DNA from: Symbiobacterium thermophilum IAM 14863
GTDB lineage: Bacteria > Bacillota > Sulfobacillia > Symbiobacteriales > Symbiobacteriaceae
Assembly (NCBI RefSeq): GCF_000009905.1
Contig: NC_006177.1
Location: 372,001 to 436,000, forward strand
Direction of reading: 5' to 3'
Length of the DNA: 64,000 bases
Shown: positions 52,842-61,941 of the stretch, piece by piece
Layout of the letters: every line of letters begins with the position of its first letter
Position numbering within the stretch: position 1 is the first letter of the stretch
Notes under the pieces: generated by a model
The model's input: the letters and a program-made list of their open reading frames with translations, nothing else
Database searches by the model: none
Told to the model about the DNA's origin: nothing
Position numbers and translations under genes: made by a program

Positions 52842-53903
52842 CTACGGAAGGCGGAACAGCGGTTCGCCGTAGGCCGCCGTGCCGAACGCGCGGACGACGG
52901 CCCGGCCGGCCGGGCCGGTGGCCCACTCGGCGAAGCGCCTGGCGCCCGCGCCGTTGACGAATGGGAAGAGCTCGGGGTTGACGGGGATCAGGCAGAACTG
53001 GTTCACCAGTGCAGGATCGCCGCGGAAGAGGCCCGCGTAACCCTCGGGGCACGCCATGACCAGTGTCGCGGAGTCGATCAGCGTGTAGGCCCCGATAGCC
53101 GCCGCGTGGCGCAGCGTCGCGATGTTGCCCTGGCCGCCCAGGGGCCACGGCTCGTACCAGGGGGGTTCGGGCGAGATGCCCGCCAGCTGCCACAGCCGCA
53201 GCTCCCGCACGTTCGTGCCGGACTGGTCGTTTCGGCTGACGAAGGGATGCCGGCCCTCGGCGATGCGGCGCATCGCGTCCACGGCCGAGGCGGCCTGGCG
53301 GACGCGTGCCGGGTCGTCTGCCGGGCCGCAGACGACGAAGTCGTTCTGGGCCAGCGGGTAGCGCCCGGTGCCGTACCCCTCCGCCAGGAAGCGTTCCTCC
53401 AGCTCCGGCGCGTGGACCAGGGCCAGGTCCACCCGCCCCGCCCGGCCCAGGTCCAGCGCCTGGCCGCTGCCCGCGGCGATGTAGCGGACCCACTGGCCGG
53501 TCTCCGCGCGATAGGCGCCCACCAGCGCATCCACCAGGCCCACCTCGACCGGACCGATGGTGGACGCCATCAGCAGCGGGCGTTCCAGCGCCGCATCCGC
53601 CCGCTCCGGCCCAAGGATGGCCGCGGCCTCGCGCCTCAGCAACCGATGACGCCTGAGCAGGTCCTGGGCGGTCGGCGTCAGCTCGGCCCCTCCTCCCGAC
53701 GCGCCGCCGACCCTGCGCACCAGCAGGGGGGTCCCGATCTCCTCCTCGGCCCGCCGGATCAGGCCCCAGGCGTACCGGTACGAAACGCCGAGCACTTCCG
53801 TCGCCTTGCGGAGCGAACCCTGTTCCGCCACCGCGCCGAGAATGGCGCAGATTCGGTCGAACTGGTCATCCCTGGCCAACAGCGGGCGATAGTCCGCCGG
53901 CAT
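52842..53903 (-). CDS. Transcriptional regulator: ModE-like HTH fused to a TupA-like binding domain
   Basis: Encodes 353 residues and no signal peptide. Residues about 10-100 form a LysR/ModE-type winged helix (GSLRKATEVLGVSYRYAWGL, then GGGAELTPTAQDLL). Residues about 110-350 resemble TupA: IAAGSGQALDLGRAGRVDLALVHAP parallels TupA's VSVGTGQALKLGENGEADVLLVHAP segment, and both share NDF, ISRGDESGT/VSRNDQSGT and GEPLF. A cytoplasmic tungstate or molybdate sensor for the tup operon downstream is the natural reading. ATG 53903 follows GGGGTGAGG; the longer frame upstream is not coding. Confidence 0.88.
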   Translation of the reverse strand: MPADYRPLLARDDQFDRICAILGAVAEQGSLRKATEVLGVSYRYAWGLIRRAEEEIGTPLLVRRVGGASGGGAELTPTAQDLLRRHRLLRREAAAILGPERADAALERPLLMASTIGPVEVGLVDALVGAYRAETGQWVRYIAAGSGQALDLGRAGRVDLALVHAPELEERFLAEGYGTGRYPLAQNDFVVCGPADDPARVRQAASAVDAMRRIAEGRHPFVSRNDQSGTNVRELRLWQLAGISPEPPWYEPWPLGGQGNIATLRHAAAIGAYTLIDSATLVMACPEGYAGLFRGDPALVNQFCLIPVNPELFPFVNGAGARRFAEWATGPAGRAVVRAFGTAAYGEPLFRLP

Positions 53904-53984
53904 GCACCTCACCCCGTTTCCGCGATTTGCGCTGTGATGCCACCTTCCGGTCTGCTTCGCTCGCGGGAAATTCGGCAGACCCCC

Positions 53985-54012
53985 TTGCACGCGGAGCAGA
54001 AACTGGTAAAAT
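53985..54012 (+). promoter_or_regulatory. Promoter of the Tad pilus operon
   Basis: TTGCAC (53985-53990), 16-nt spacer, TAAAAT (54007-54012) with extended -10 TGG. The start near 54019 leaves about 30 nt before the first gene. Confidence 0.65.
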
Positions 54013-54050
54013 AAGGCTGTCAGTAGTTGGATAACCTGGGAGGAAGATCC

Positions 54051-54569
54051 ATGACCGTGCCAGCGGCCACCTGGAACCCGCCTGCACCGCAGCACGGCGC
54101 GGTGATCCTGACCCGGACCTGGCGCATCGTCGTGTACGGCGATGCGGTGCCCCGGGGGGCCCGGCTGTACGTGGCCCTCGGTCCCGCATCGCTCGCGGAG
54201 GGGTACGAGCGACTCTTTCCGTTCCTGGAAGCACAGCGGCTGTGCCACCGGCACGTCCGCACGCCCGAGCTGCTCCGCCAGCTGGAATCCCTGGCTGCGT
54301 GGGCCGGCAAGTCCGTAGCCGTGGACCCGCCGGAGTCCGCCGATCCGGAGGAGCTGGCCGGGGCCCTGGACGAGCTGCTCGCGGGGGCGGGGCTGACCGG
54401 CCCGTCACTGATCGCCGGAGCCCGCCCGTTCGGCGGCAGGACCGGGCTGGTGTTCATCCGCCGGGCCGAACCGCGCCCGGAACAGGGGGGCGCGCGCCAC
54501 TGGCTGGCGCGCCTCCTGGGGGAGGGGAGGCCGGGCCATGCGCCTCGCGGCCTTGGCGTGCACGGGTGA
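54051..54569 (+). CDS. Hypothetical protein, first gene of the Tad operon
   Basis: Encodes 172 residues without signal peptide or membrane segment. I recognise no family. It contains a central region rich in Ala, Leu, Glu, Pro. ATG 54051 follows GGGAGGA. It overlaps the next gene by 32 nt and shares its promoter, so it probably serves the pilus; a cytoplasmic accessory role is a guess. Confidence 0.6.
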   Translation: MTVPAATWNPPAPQHGAVILTRTWRIVVYGDAVPRGARLYVALGPASLAEGYERLFPFLEAQRLCHRHVRTPELLRQLESLAAWAGKSVAVDPPESADPEELAGALDELLAGAGLTGPSLIAGARPFGGRTGLVFIRRAEPRPEQGGARHWLARLLGEGRPGHAPRGLGVHG

Positions 54570-55971
54570 CCCGCTTCTCGACCAGCTGCTGGGCGAGTGC
54601 GCCAGCCTTGCCCTGGTCGGGCAGCCCGCCTGCGAGCGGGCGTCTGACGTGCTGCCGCTGCTCACCGCGGAGCCGCCGGCGCTGATCTTCGTGAGCGCGG
54701 CCCTGGCCGATGCCGAAGACCTCCTAAAGGTTCGGGGCCCGCGCTTCTGCTGGCTGGCCGAGGGGAGCGATACCGACGGCGGCGTGCCGGCGCCGCCGGG
54801 CGGCGTGGAGGTGCTGCGGGCGGAAAAACTGACCACGCAGCTGATCGACGCATGGGTCCGCCGCCTGCAGAAGCCCCCTGTCCGTCAGGTGCCCCCGCCG
54901 GCTCCGGTGAGGCCGCCGCTGCGACCCCGCAGTCCGTCCGACGGAGACTCGCCGGAAACCCCGGACGAGCCGGCTACGGCGCCGGGGACCCGGCCCCGCT
55001 TTCCCGCCCTTTCCTCTCCGGCTGCCCGCGTGCCGACACCGGGTGGCTGGCCGAAAATGCATGCGCTGAAATCTTCGCCGCCCGCACCTTCGCCCCCTGC
55101 GGGCAGGGCCGGACCCGGAACGCCTTCTGCCCCTGCGCTGCGCCCGCCGGTGCGGGTGATCCGGCAGCAGGTGGTGGCGCTCTGGGGCGGCAAGCCGGGC
55201 GCAGGCCGGTCGACCATGGCCGTGGCCCTTGCGGACCTGCTGGCCCGGTCGGGCGATGTGCGGGTCTGCACCGTGGACCTGAACCCGTACAACTCGTCGC
55301 TGAGTCCGCTGCTGGGAAGGGAGCAGGAGGTCCCCAGCTGGGTCCACCTGGCTGAGGCCGCAGCCCGAAGCCAGCCGCTGCCGGGGAGCGGGCTGCACTG
55401 GATTCGGCCCAACTGGGCCCTGGTGAGCGGGCCCGACGGCCGGCCCGACCTCGTGGCCCGCGTGACGCCGGAGGCCATCGCCTGGCTGGTGGACGAGCTT
55501 CGCAGTCAGTTCGATTATATCATTCTCGATCCGGAGGCGCGGCCGGGTCCCGTGCGGGACGCGGCGGCCCGCCTTGCGCAGCTGGTGCTTGTGACCGTGA
55601 CCTGCGACTACCCCGACGTCCTGGACACCGCCCGGGGCTTCGAGGCCGCCGTGGAGCAGGGAGTTCTGGCGCGGGACCGCTGCCGCCTCGTGCTCAGCCG
55701 CTGGCTGGAAACCCCCCACCTCACACAGGAGGAGGTGGCGGAGTGTTTCGGCCTGCCCGTGGCTGCGGTGATCCCGCTGATGCCGGAGGCGGTGCTGCAG
55801 GCCGCGGGGGAGGCGCGGCCGGTCACCCGACTCTCGGACCCGCGCGCCGGGCGGCTGGTCCACGCCCTGCAGCAACTGCTGGATGTGGTGGCGCCTGCGC
55901 TGGCTGCGGCCGGCGGCGACCGGTCCCGGTCCGCCCCCGGCAGCGCGTGGCTGGACTGGCTGACCCGCTAG
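54538..55971 (+). CDS. TadZ/CpaE-like pilus assembly ATPase with proline-rich linker
   Basis: Encodes 477 residues. The N-terminal 110 residues resemble a degenerate receiver domain (LALVGQ, PPALIFVSAAL), followed by a Pro/Ala/Arg/Ser-rich linker (about 112-205). The ParA/MinD-like domain (about 210-440) has a deviant P-loop WGGKPGAGRST in place of KGGVGKST and the motif DYIILDPEARPGPV. CpaE/TadZ localises the pilus machine at the pole. The changed P-loop and the long linker are unusual. A second ParA-like gene, 56836, lies downstream. Confidence 0.78.
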   Translation: MRLAALACTGDPLLDQLLGECASLALVGQPACERASDVLPLLTAEPPALIFVSAALADAEDLLKVRGPRFCWLAEGSDTDGGVPAPPGGVEVLRAEKLTTQLIDAWVRRLQKPPVRQVPPPAPVRPPLRPRSPSDGDSPETPDEPATAPGTRPRFPALSSPAARVPTPGGWPKMHALKSSPPAPSPPAGRAGPGTPSAPALRPPVRVIRQQVVALWGGKPGAGRSTMAVALADLLARSGDVRVCTVDLNPYNSSLSPLLGREQEVPSWVHLAEAAARSQPLPGSGLHWIRPNWALVSGPDGRPDLVARVTPEAIAWLVDELRSQFDYIILDPEARPGPVRDAAARLAQLVLVTVTCDYPDVLDTARGFEAAVEQGVLARDRCRLVLSRWLETPHLTQEEVAECFGLPVAAVIPLMPEAVLQAAGEARPVTRLSDPRAGRLVHALQQLLDVVAPALAAAGGDRSRSAPGSAWLDWLTR

Positions 55972-55996
55972 CTTCGGGCTTGGGGAGGAAGACCGC

Positions 55997-56833
55997 ATGC
56001 GTGGAAGTCTGGGCCGGTTGGCCCTGGTGGGCGCATTCGTCTGCGCCCTGCTGGCCGCCTGGTTCAACATCCGCTTCCTGGAGATGCAGCAGGAGCGTTT
56101 CACCGTGCTGACCGTCGTGCGGGAAGTGCCGCCGTACACCCCCGTCGGACCCGACGCCGTGCAGTTCGCAGCCGTTCCCCGGGAATCGGTGCCCGCCGAC
56201 GCTATCACCGACCCCTCCGCGCTGGAGGGCCGCTACACCCGGGCCCTGCTGATCCCCGGCACCATCCTGCGCGAGGCGCACCTGGTGCCGGCGGGGGGGT
56301 CCAGCCTCGCCGCCCGCCTGGCCGCGGCGGCTTCCACGGACGTGCGGGCCATGGCCCTGCGGGTCGACGAGGCGACCGGTGTCGCCGGCACCCTGCAGGA
56401 GGGAGACCCCGTGGACATCCTGGTTGCCATCAACGCCGACGTCACCGAGGCCCAGGAGCGGGGGGAGGGCCGCCCGGCCCGCGGCACCCTGGCCCGGGTC
56501 ATCGCCCAGCGTGTGCCGGTTCTGCACGTGCAGCGGGACGAGGCGGGCGGTCCGAGCGCCGTCGTGCTGCAGGTGACCCCCCGCACCGCCGAGGAGATCG
56601 CCTTCGCCCACGCCAACGGCATGATCTGGCTGCTGACCAGCCCGTACACCGGGCCGGACGAACCCGTTGCCACCACCGGTGTCGACCGCGAGATCTTCTT
56701 CGAGCGTTACGGGATCGGGCAGAGGGATACGGGGGAGGCCGAGCCCGCGGGGGTCCCATCGATCGCCCCGCAGGGCCCCGGCGAGGCGCCGGCTGCCGCC
56801 CGGCCGGTCGCGGGTCTGCTAGGAGGTGATTAG
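55997..56833 (+). CDS. CpaB/RcpC-type SAF-domain pilus assembly protein
   Basis: Encodes 278 residues. One membrane segment near the N-terminus (about 7-26), then an SAF-like domain (FTVLTVVREVPPYTPVG to about residue 95) and a RcpC/CpaB region (MALRVDEATGVAGTLQEGDPVDIL). It sits outside the membrane and is thought to act at the cell wall in pilus assembly. ATG follows GGGGAGGAAG. Confidence 0.85.
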   Translation: MRGSLGRLALVGAFVCALLAAWFNIRFLEMQQERFTVLTVVREVPPYTPVGPDAVQFAAVPRESVPADAITDPSALEGRYTRALLIPGTILREAHLVPAGGSSLAARLAAAASTDVRAMALRVDEATGVAGTLQEGDPVDILVAINADVTEAQERGEGRPARGTLARVIAQRVPVLHVQRDEAGGPSAVVLQVTPRTAEEIAFAHANGMIWLLTSPYTGPDEPVATTGVDREIFFERYGIGQRDTGEAEPAGVPSIAPQGPGEAPAAARPVAGLLGGD

Positions 56834-56835
56834 CC

Positions 56836-57636
56836 GTGGCGAAGGGACTGGTCATCGCCCTGTGGAGCCCGAAGGGGGGCGTGGGTAAGACGCTTCTGGC
56901 CGTGGCCGTCGCGTTGCGGCTGAGCGAGCGGCACCGCACCGCCATCATCGACGGCAACGCCGACAATCCGGACCTGGTGACGCTGCTGCAGTCCGCGGGC
57001 CTGCCCAACATCGGAACCTGGCCGGGCCGGGTGGCGCCGGAGGAGATCGAGAATCACCTGGTGCGCTGGGCCAGCCGCCTGTTCGTCCTGCCGGGGCCCG
57101 CGCGCTTCATCGACGAGGCGGTGCTCTCGGGCGAAGCGATGGAGGCGGCCGTGAGATCCCTCGCCGACGCCGGGATGCACGTGGTGGTCGACCTGTGCAC
57201 GGGGCTGCGGGATTCCACCCTGGTGGCCCTGGACCTCGCCGATTGGGTGCTCATGCCCGTCACGCCGGACTTGCTGGCCCTGACCCCGCTGAAGCGGATC
57301 GCACGGGAGCTGGACTTCCTCAGGCTGCCCGCCGGGAAGTTCCGGATCGTGGTTAACCGGGTCTCGGAGGGGCAGGAGATCGGCACCGCGGACATCCGGG
57401 AGCTGAGCCCCTTCCCCGTCGTGGGAGAGGTGCCGTCCTGCCGCCAGGCGGCGCAGGCGATCAACCGGGGCGACCTGCAGGCGGCGCTGGCTGCGTCGAC
57501 GCCCGTGGGCAAGGCCGCGGCGGCGCTGCTCAGGGGAATCGTTGAGACGGATGCGGCCCCGCAGCCGGCGGCGCCCCCCTTCGGAGCCGGGCTGCTGTCG
57601 CGGCTGTGGCCCATCGCCGGCCGGGAGGGGGCATAA
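56836..57636 (+). CDS. ParA/MinD-like ATPase of the Tad cluster
   Basis: Encodes 266 residues with an intact deviant Walker A SPKGGVGKTLL near residues 11-21 and motif DGNADNPDLVTLL. It is the second CpaE-like ATPase in the operon and lacks the N-terminal linker of the 54538 product. It probably positions the pilus machine; a partner role between the two ATPases is a guess. GTG follows AGGAGGTGATTA. Confidence 0.85.
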   Translation: MAKGLVIALWSPKGGVGKTLLAVAVALRLSERHRTAIIDGNADNPDLVTLLQSAGLPNIGTWPGRVAPEEIENHLVRWASRLFVLPGPARFIDEAVLSGEAMEAAVRSLADAGMHVVVDLCTGLRDSTLVALDLADWVLMPVTPDLLALTPLKRIARELDFLRLPAGKFRIVVNRVSEGQEIGTADIRELSPFPVVGEVPSCRQAAQAINRGDLQAALAASTPVGKAAAALLRGIVETDAAPQPAAPPFGAGLLSRLWPIAGREGA

Positions 57637-58908
57637 ATGTCCAGCCGCTCCCTCCTGCAACGGCGGGTGGGCGCCGCCCTGACGCGCGACCCGGCTGCGC
57701 AGGTGCAGTACGAACGGTTGCGGGACTACGTCCGGGAACGGCTCCTGCAGGAGATCAGCGGAGACCTTCTCCTCAGGCCCACCGACGCCTCCCTCCGGCT
57801 CCTGGCCCGGGAGCGGATCACGGCCATGCTGGATCGGGACGGTTCGGTGCCCGCCGCGGTGCGCGACACCGTCGTCACCCGGCTGGTGCAGGACCTGGTG
57901 GGCTTCGGTGTGCTCCAGCCGCTCATGGACGATCCGGAGGTCACGGAGATTCTGGTCAACCGCTATGACGACATCTGGGTCGAGCGGCAGGGCCGACTGG
58001 AGCGGGTGGAGGGGCTGGCCTTCGAGAGCGACGAGGCGGTACGCCACCTGGCGGAACGCATCGCCGGACCGATCCGGCGGCGCATCGATGAGCGGCATCC
58101 GATCCTGGACGCGCGCCTCGCCGACGGCAGCCGGGTGTGCGCGACGTTGTCGCCGCCGGCGCTTGACGGCTGCGCCCTGGCCATCCGCAAGTTCAGCCCC
58201 CGCATGCTGGGATGGCAGACGCTGGTGGAGACCGGGACGCTCTCCGCCGAGGCGGCCGACTTCCTCCGCCGGGCGGTGCGCGCCCGCTGCAACATGCTGG
58301 TCACAGGAGGCACCTCCAGCGGGAAGACGACGGTCCTCAACGCCCTCTCGGCTTTCATCCCGGCCGAGGAGCGGGTCATCACCATCGAGGACGCGGCCGA
58401 GCTGCGGCTGCAGCAGCCGCACGTCCTGCGCTACGAGACCCGTTCGGGAAATGCCGAGGGCGAAGGCGCCATCACGATTCGGGACCTGGTGCGCACCGCG
58501 CTGCGGCTCCGCCCCGACCGCATCATCGTCGGCGAGGTGCGGGGAGCGGAGGCCCTGGATATGGTCCAGGCCTGCAACACCGGTCACGACGGCAGCTTTT
58601 CGACGCTTCACGCCAACAGCGCGCGCGACGGCCTCGCCCGCCTCGAGACCATGGTTCTCATGGCCGACAGCGGGCTGCCGATCCGGGCGATCCGACAGCA
58701 GGTGGCGTCCGCCTTCGAGCTGATCATCCACTGTGCGCGCCTGCGTTCAGGGCAGCGGCGGGTGGTGGAGATCGCCGAGGTGGACCTGGAGGATGAGGGT
58801 TACCACCTCCGGCCGTTGTTCCGGTGGAACCCGGCGCAGGACAGGCTGGAGCCGACCGGCGCCCGGCCGGAGCGGGTTGTCCGGCGCTACCTGTGGGAGG
58901 AGGGGTAG
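57637..58908 (+). CDS. cpaF: CpaF/TadA secretion ATPase
   Basis: Encodes 423 residues. Type IV pilus/T2SS ATPase of the Tad family: Walker A TGGTSSGKTTVLN near residue 222, Walker B GEVRGAEALDMVQAC near 300, and Asp/His boxes (ATLHANS-like FSTLHANSARDG near 326). It drives Flp pilus extension with TadB and TadC in the membrane. ATG follows the preceding gene directly (TAA ATG). Confidence 0.93.
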   Translation: MSSRSLLQRRVGAALTRDPAAQVQYERLRDYVRERLLQEISGDLLLRPTDASLRLLARERITAMLDRDGSVPAAVRDTVVTRLVQDLVGFGVLQPLMDDPEVTEILVNRYDDIWVERQGRLERVEGLAFESDEAVRHLAERIAGPIRRRIDERHPILDARLADGSRVCATLSPPALDGCALAIRKFSPRMLGWQTLVETGTLSAEAADFLRRAVRARCNMLVTGGTSSGKTTVLNALSAFIPAEERVITIEDAAELRLQQPHVLRYETRSGNAEGEGAITIRDLVRTALRLRPDRIIVGEVRGAEALDMVQACNTGHDGSFSTLHANSARDGLARLETMVLMADSGLPIRAIRQQVASAFELIIHCARLRSGQRRVVEIAEVDLEDEGYHLRPLFRWNPAQDRLEPTGARPERVVRRYLWEEG

Positions 58909-58912
58909 GCAC

Positions 58913-59812
58913 GTGCAGTTCCTGGCCGCACTCTGTACCTTTCTGGCAGTGGCCCTCTTCCTGGGCGGCCTGGCCGGGGCGCTGCGGCGCCGGTCCCGGC
59001 TGGCGGAGCGGCTTCTGCGGGAGCGGGACCCGCTGGAGCAGGAGGGCACGGTCCTTCCCCGGGGCCCGGGCTGGCTGGAGCGGCTGGAGCGGGAGGCGAA
59101 GCAGGCGGGTCTGAACCTGAGCCGCCGCCACTTTCTGTTGGCTTTCGGGGCCAGCGGCGGCCTGGCCGCCCTGCTCGCCCTGGCAGGCGACCTGCTTGGC
59201 GCAGGCGCGTGCCTTCTGCTCGGCCTCATCGGCCCTCTGCTCCTCATCCGGCACCGGGCCCGTGTCCGGGCGGCCCGGTTCGCCGAACAGCTGCCGGAGA
59301 CGCTCATGCTCATGGCCAGTGTCATCCGGGCCGGCGGCACCCTCTACCAGGCGGTGCAGACCGTGGTCCAGCAGGCCCCTCAGCCCATGCGCGGCGAGTT
59401 CGAGCGGGTGGCGCGGGCCATGCAGCTCCAGGTGCCCGCAGGAGACGCCCTCGGCCTCATCCGGGATCGGGTCGGGCTCGGGGAGTTCACCAGCGTGGTG
59501 GTGGCCTGCAAGGTCGCCGGCGAGGCCGGGGGGGACCTGGACCGGGTGCTGGAGTCCATCTCCCGGGAGCTGGTGGAGGACCGCCAGTTTCTCCGGGCGA
59601 TGGAGGCGGCGTGTGCCGAGGGCAAGGCGAGCGCGCGCCTGGTCACCGCGGTCCCTCTGGTGGTCGTGGCCCTCGTCAGCTATCAGAACCCCGCCTACTT
59701 CGGCGAGGCCCTGACCGACCCCCTGGGCCGCGTGCTCCTGCTGGGCAGCCTGTGCGCCATGGCGCTGGGGTGGCTTCTGATCCGCCAGATCACCGACGTG
59801 CGCACGTGGTGA
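58913..59812 (+). CDS. TadB-like pilus inner-membrane platform protein
   Basis: Encodes 299 residues with membrane segments at about 3-25, 77-110 and 238-295, and a T2SS F-domain (QLPETLMLMASVIRAGGTLYQAV). With TadC it forms the platform turned by CpaF. GTG 58913 is chosen with GGAGGAGGGG 4 nt before; the frame is open further upstream but overlaps cpaF. Confidence 0.9.
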   Translation: MQFLAALCTFLAVALFLGGLAGALRRRSRLAERLLRERDPLEQEGTVLPRGPGWLERLEREAKQAGLNLSRRHFLLAFGASGGLAALLALAGDLLGAGACLLLGLIGPLLLIRHRARVRAARFAEQLPETLMLMASVIRAGGTLYQAVQTVVQQAPQPMRGEFERVARAMQLQVPAGDALGLIRDRVGLGEFTSVVVACKVAGEAGGDLDRVLESISRELVEDRQFLRAMEAACAEGKASARLVTAVPLVVVALVSYQNPAYFGEALTDPLGRVLLLGSLCAMALGWLLIRQITDVRTW

Positions 59813-59824
59813 GGAGGAGTGGCG

Positions 59825-60688
59825 ATGGCGGCGACCTGGTCGTTTCTGGCCGTGCTGCTCTTCGGCCTCGGACTGTACGACCTGGCCACCGCCCGGCGTC
59901 GGAGACTGCGGGCGATGGTCGAGCGGGCGGGCAGCGGCGCGGCGGCCCCCGGCGCCGACAGGCGGCTGCAGGGCTGGCTGAAGGCGCGGATCCTGCCCCG
60001 GCTCCCGCTGGTGCCGGGGGTCGGGTCGATGGACGAACTGCGCCAGCTGCTGCTCTGGGCGGGGCGTCCCGCGGGCATCGGCGCGGAGGAGTTCTACTTC
60101 CTCCAGCTGGTGCTGGCTTTCTCCCTGGCCCTTCCGCTCCTGGGGCTCCACGGCTGGACCGCGGCGGCCCTGGGCTTCCTGCTCGGCCTCTGGCTCCCCC
60201 GGGCGTGGCTCCGCCGCCGCGTGAGCGAACGCACCCGGATTCTCAGGCGGGAGCTGCCCCGGTTTGTCCACCTGCTGGCCACCTGCCTGGAGGCCGGCCT
60301 GGGCCTCACGGAGGCGGTCCGGCGCGTGGCCGCGGAAAGCCCGGGCCTGCTGGCCGGCGAGATGCTGCGCGCCGTGCACGAGATGGCCGCGGGCAAGCCC
60401 GCCCAGCGGGCGTGGCGGGATCTGACCGAGCGGCACGAGTCACCGGAGCTCAAGGAAGTGGTTTCAGCACTGCAGCAGAGCCACCGTTGGGGCGTCTCCA
60501 TCGCGGAGCAGCTCCGGTTCACCCTTCGGACCATGCGGGAGCGCAAGCAACAGCAGGCGCAGCAGAAGGCGCACGAGGCCTCGGTGCGCATGCGGGTGCC
60601 CATGGTCGCCCTGATCCTGATGCCCACCATTGTGATCATCCTGGGGCCGGCCGTGCTGCGGCTGCTCCGGCACTTTGCGGGGGGATGA
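59825..60688 (+). CDS. TadC-like pilus inner-membrane platform protein
   Basis: Encodes 287 residues with a T2SS F-domain (ELPRFVHLLATCLEAGLGLTEAV) and membrane segments at both ends and in the middle (about 95-130). It is the second half of the platform. ATG 59825 lies 5 nt after GAGGAGGAG; GTG 59819 overlaps that SD. It is adjacent to tadB by 12 nt. Confidence 0.9.
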   Translation: MAATWSFLAVLLFGLGLYDLATARRRRLRAMVERAGSGAAAPGADRRLQGWLKARILPRLPLVPGVGSMDELRQLLLWAGRPAGIGAEEFYFLQLVLAFSLALPLLGLHGWTAAALGFLLGLWLPRAWLRRRVSERTRILRRELPRFVHLLATCLEAGLGLTEAVRRVAAESPGLLAGEMLRAVHEMAAGKPAQRAWRDLTERHESPELKEVVSALQQSHRWGVSIAEQLRFTLRTMRERKQQQAQQKAHEASVRMRVPMVALILMPTIVIILGPAVLRLLRHFAGG

Positions 60689-60691
60689 GCG

Positions 60692-61147
60692 TTGGCGCTG
60701 CGCCGCCTGCTGCGCAGTCAGCGCGGGAGTCAGATGGTGGAGTTCGCGCTCCTCGCGCCGATTCTGCTGTACCTGGTCCTCTGCATTCCGGTGTTCGGGA
60801 TGTTTACCCATAGCTGGATGGTCGTGTCGGGCGCTGCACGGGCGGGGGCCCGCGCGGCCAGCCTGCTCCGGGTGCAGGGCAGCCGGGAGGCGGTCGCCCG
60901 GCAGGCCGCCGACCAGAACATGTACCTCCGGCGGTCGGACGGCGACCTCGTCCTGTTCGACCCGGCGCGCGACGTCCAGGTGCGGGTCCAGGGCGGGACG
61001 GTGACTGTCCAGGTGACCTACCACCAGCCCTCGTACCTGCCCCTGCTCAGCGCCCTGCTCGGGGGATCCGGCGAGGCCGGAGGCGACACCGTGCCGATCA
61101 CGGCGGCGGCGACGTTCGTGATCGAGCAGGGGGGGAGCCTGAAGTGA
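60692..61147 (+). CDS. TadE-like pseudopilin
   Basis: Encodes 151 residues. Sequence SQRGSQMVEFALLAPILLYL near the start matches the TadE consensus (prepilin-like segment with Glu), followed by one membrane helix and an outward domain. It would be processed by a prepilin peptidase not seen here and form a minor pilin. TTG start at 60692; the SD is the GGGGGATGAG overlapping the preceding stop. Confidence 0.85.
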   Translation: MALRRLLRSQRGSQMVEFALLAPILLYLVLCIPVFGMFTHSWMVVSGAARAGARAASLLRVQGSREAVARQAADQNMYLRRSDGDLVLFDPARDVQVRVQGGTVTVQVTYHQPSYLPLLSALLGGSGEAGGDTVPITAAATFVIEQGGSLK

Positions 61148-61902
61148 ACCGGTTCCGGACAGAGCAACGCGGGTCGACGGGGGCGCTCTTCGTCTTCATC
61201 TGGGCCGTTGCGGTGCTGGCCATCGGGTTCGCGCTGGATGTCGGCCGCGTCTTCGTCCTGCGGGAGCAGCTGCGGACCGCGGAGGAGGCCGCGGCCCTGG
61301 CGGGCGTCCGGCAGGCCCGTTATGTGGTGGAGGCCTGGTTCCGCCGGGAGGAGAACCGGCCGGTCACGGTCTGTGAGACCGTTCCCCCGCCGGTGCCCGG
61401 CGGCGAGCCGGCCGTGGAGTGCTGGCTGGTCGACAACTGGGTGGAGATCAGCCCGGCGGTCATCCAGGGGCCCGAGGCCGAGGTGTGGCCGGATGCCCAC
61501 CGCATCTGGGCCGAGCAGTGCGTCGGCTACAACGTCCGGTGCGCCCGGCAGTACCATGCGGCCGAGTGCTGGATCGAGCCCCGCGCCGGATGGGGAGAGG
61601 TGCGGGCGGCCGCTGTCGAGGCTTTCCAGATGAACGCCAGGTGGGGCGGCCTGGCCCGCACGGTCGGCCCGGTGGCGGTGGAGGTCGCCACCGACACGCC
61701 GCTGAGGCCCAGGCAGTTGCGGGTCGCCGTCACCGCAGTCCTCGAAATGGACGCCCTGTTGCTCCCGCTGGTCGGGGTGGACACGCTCACGGTGGTCACC
61801 CCCGGGGGGGCGACGGCGGCGGAGCTGGTCCGGCGGGAGTGGGCGGGCCAGTACACGTGGATCGGCGGTGTGCGCGTGGCTTCGCCTTGCCTGGTTTCAT
61901 AA
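61144..61902 (+). CDS. TadG-like protein of the Tad pilus
   Basis: Encodes 252 residues. Begins with QRGSTGALFVFIWAVAVLAI, the short cytoplasmic tail and membrane helix of TadG/pilus assembly proteins, then an extracellular domain with several cysteines (CETV, CWLV, CVGY, CARQ) that may form disulfides. It overlaps the TadE gene by 4 nt (GTGA). It lacks the C-terminal vWA domain found in many TadG proteins. Confidence 0.8.
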   Translation: MNRFRTEQRGSTGALFVFIWAVAVLAIGFALDVGRVFVLREQLRTAEEAAALAGVRQARYVVEAWFRREENRPVTVCETVPPPVPGGEPAVECWLVDNWVEISPAVIQGPEAEVWPDAHRIWAEQCVGYNVRCARQYHAAECWIEPRAGWGEVRAAAVEAFQMNARWGGLARTVGPVAVEVATDTPLRPRQLRVAVTAVLEMDALLLPLVGVDTLTVVTPGGATAAELVRREWAGQYTWIGGVRVASPCLVS

Positions 61903-61941
61903 ATCCCATGAGAAAAACACAGATGAAAGGATGGGTCAGCG

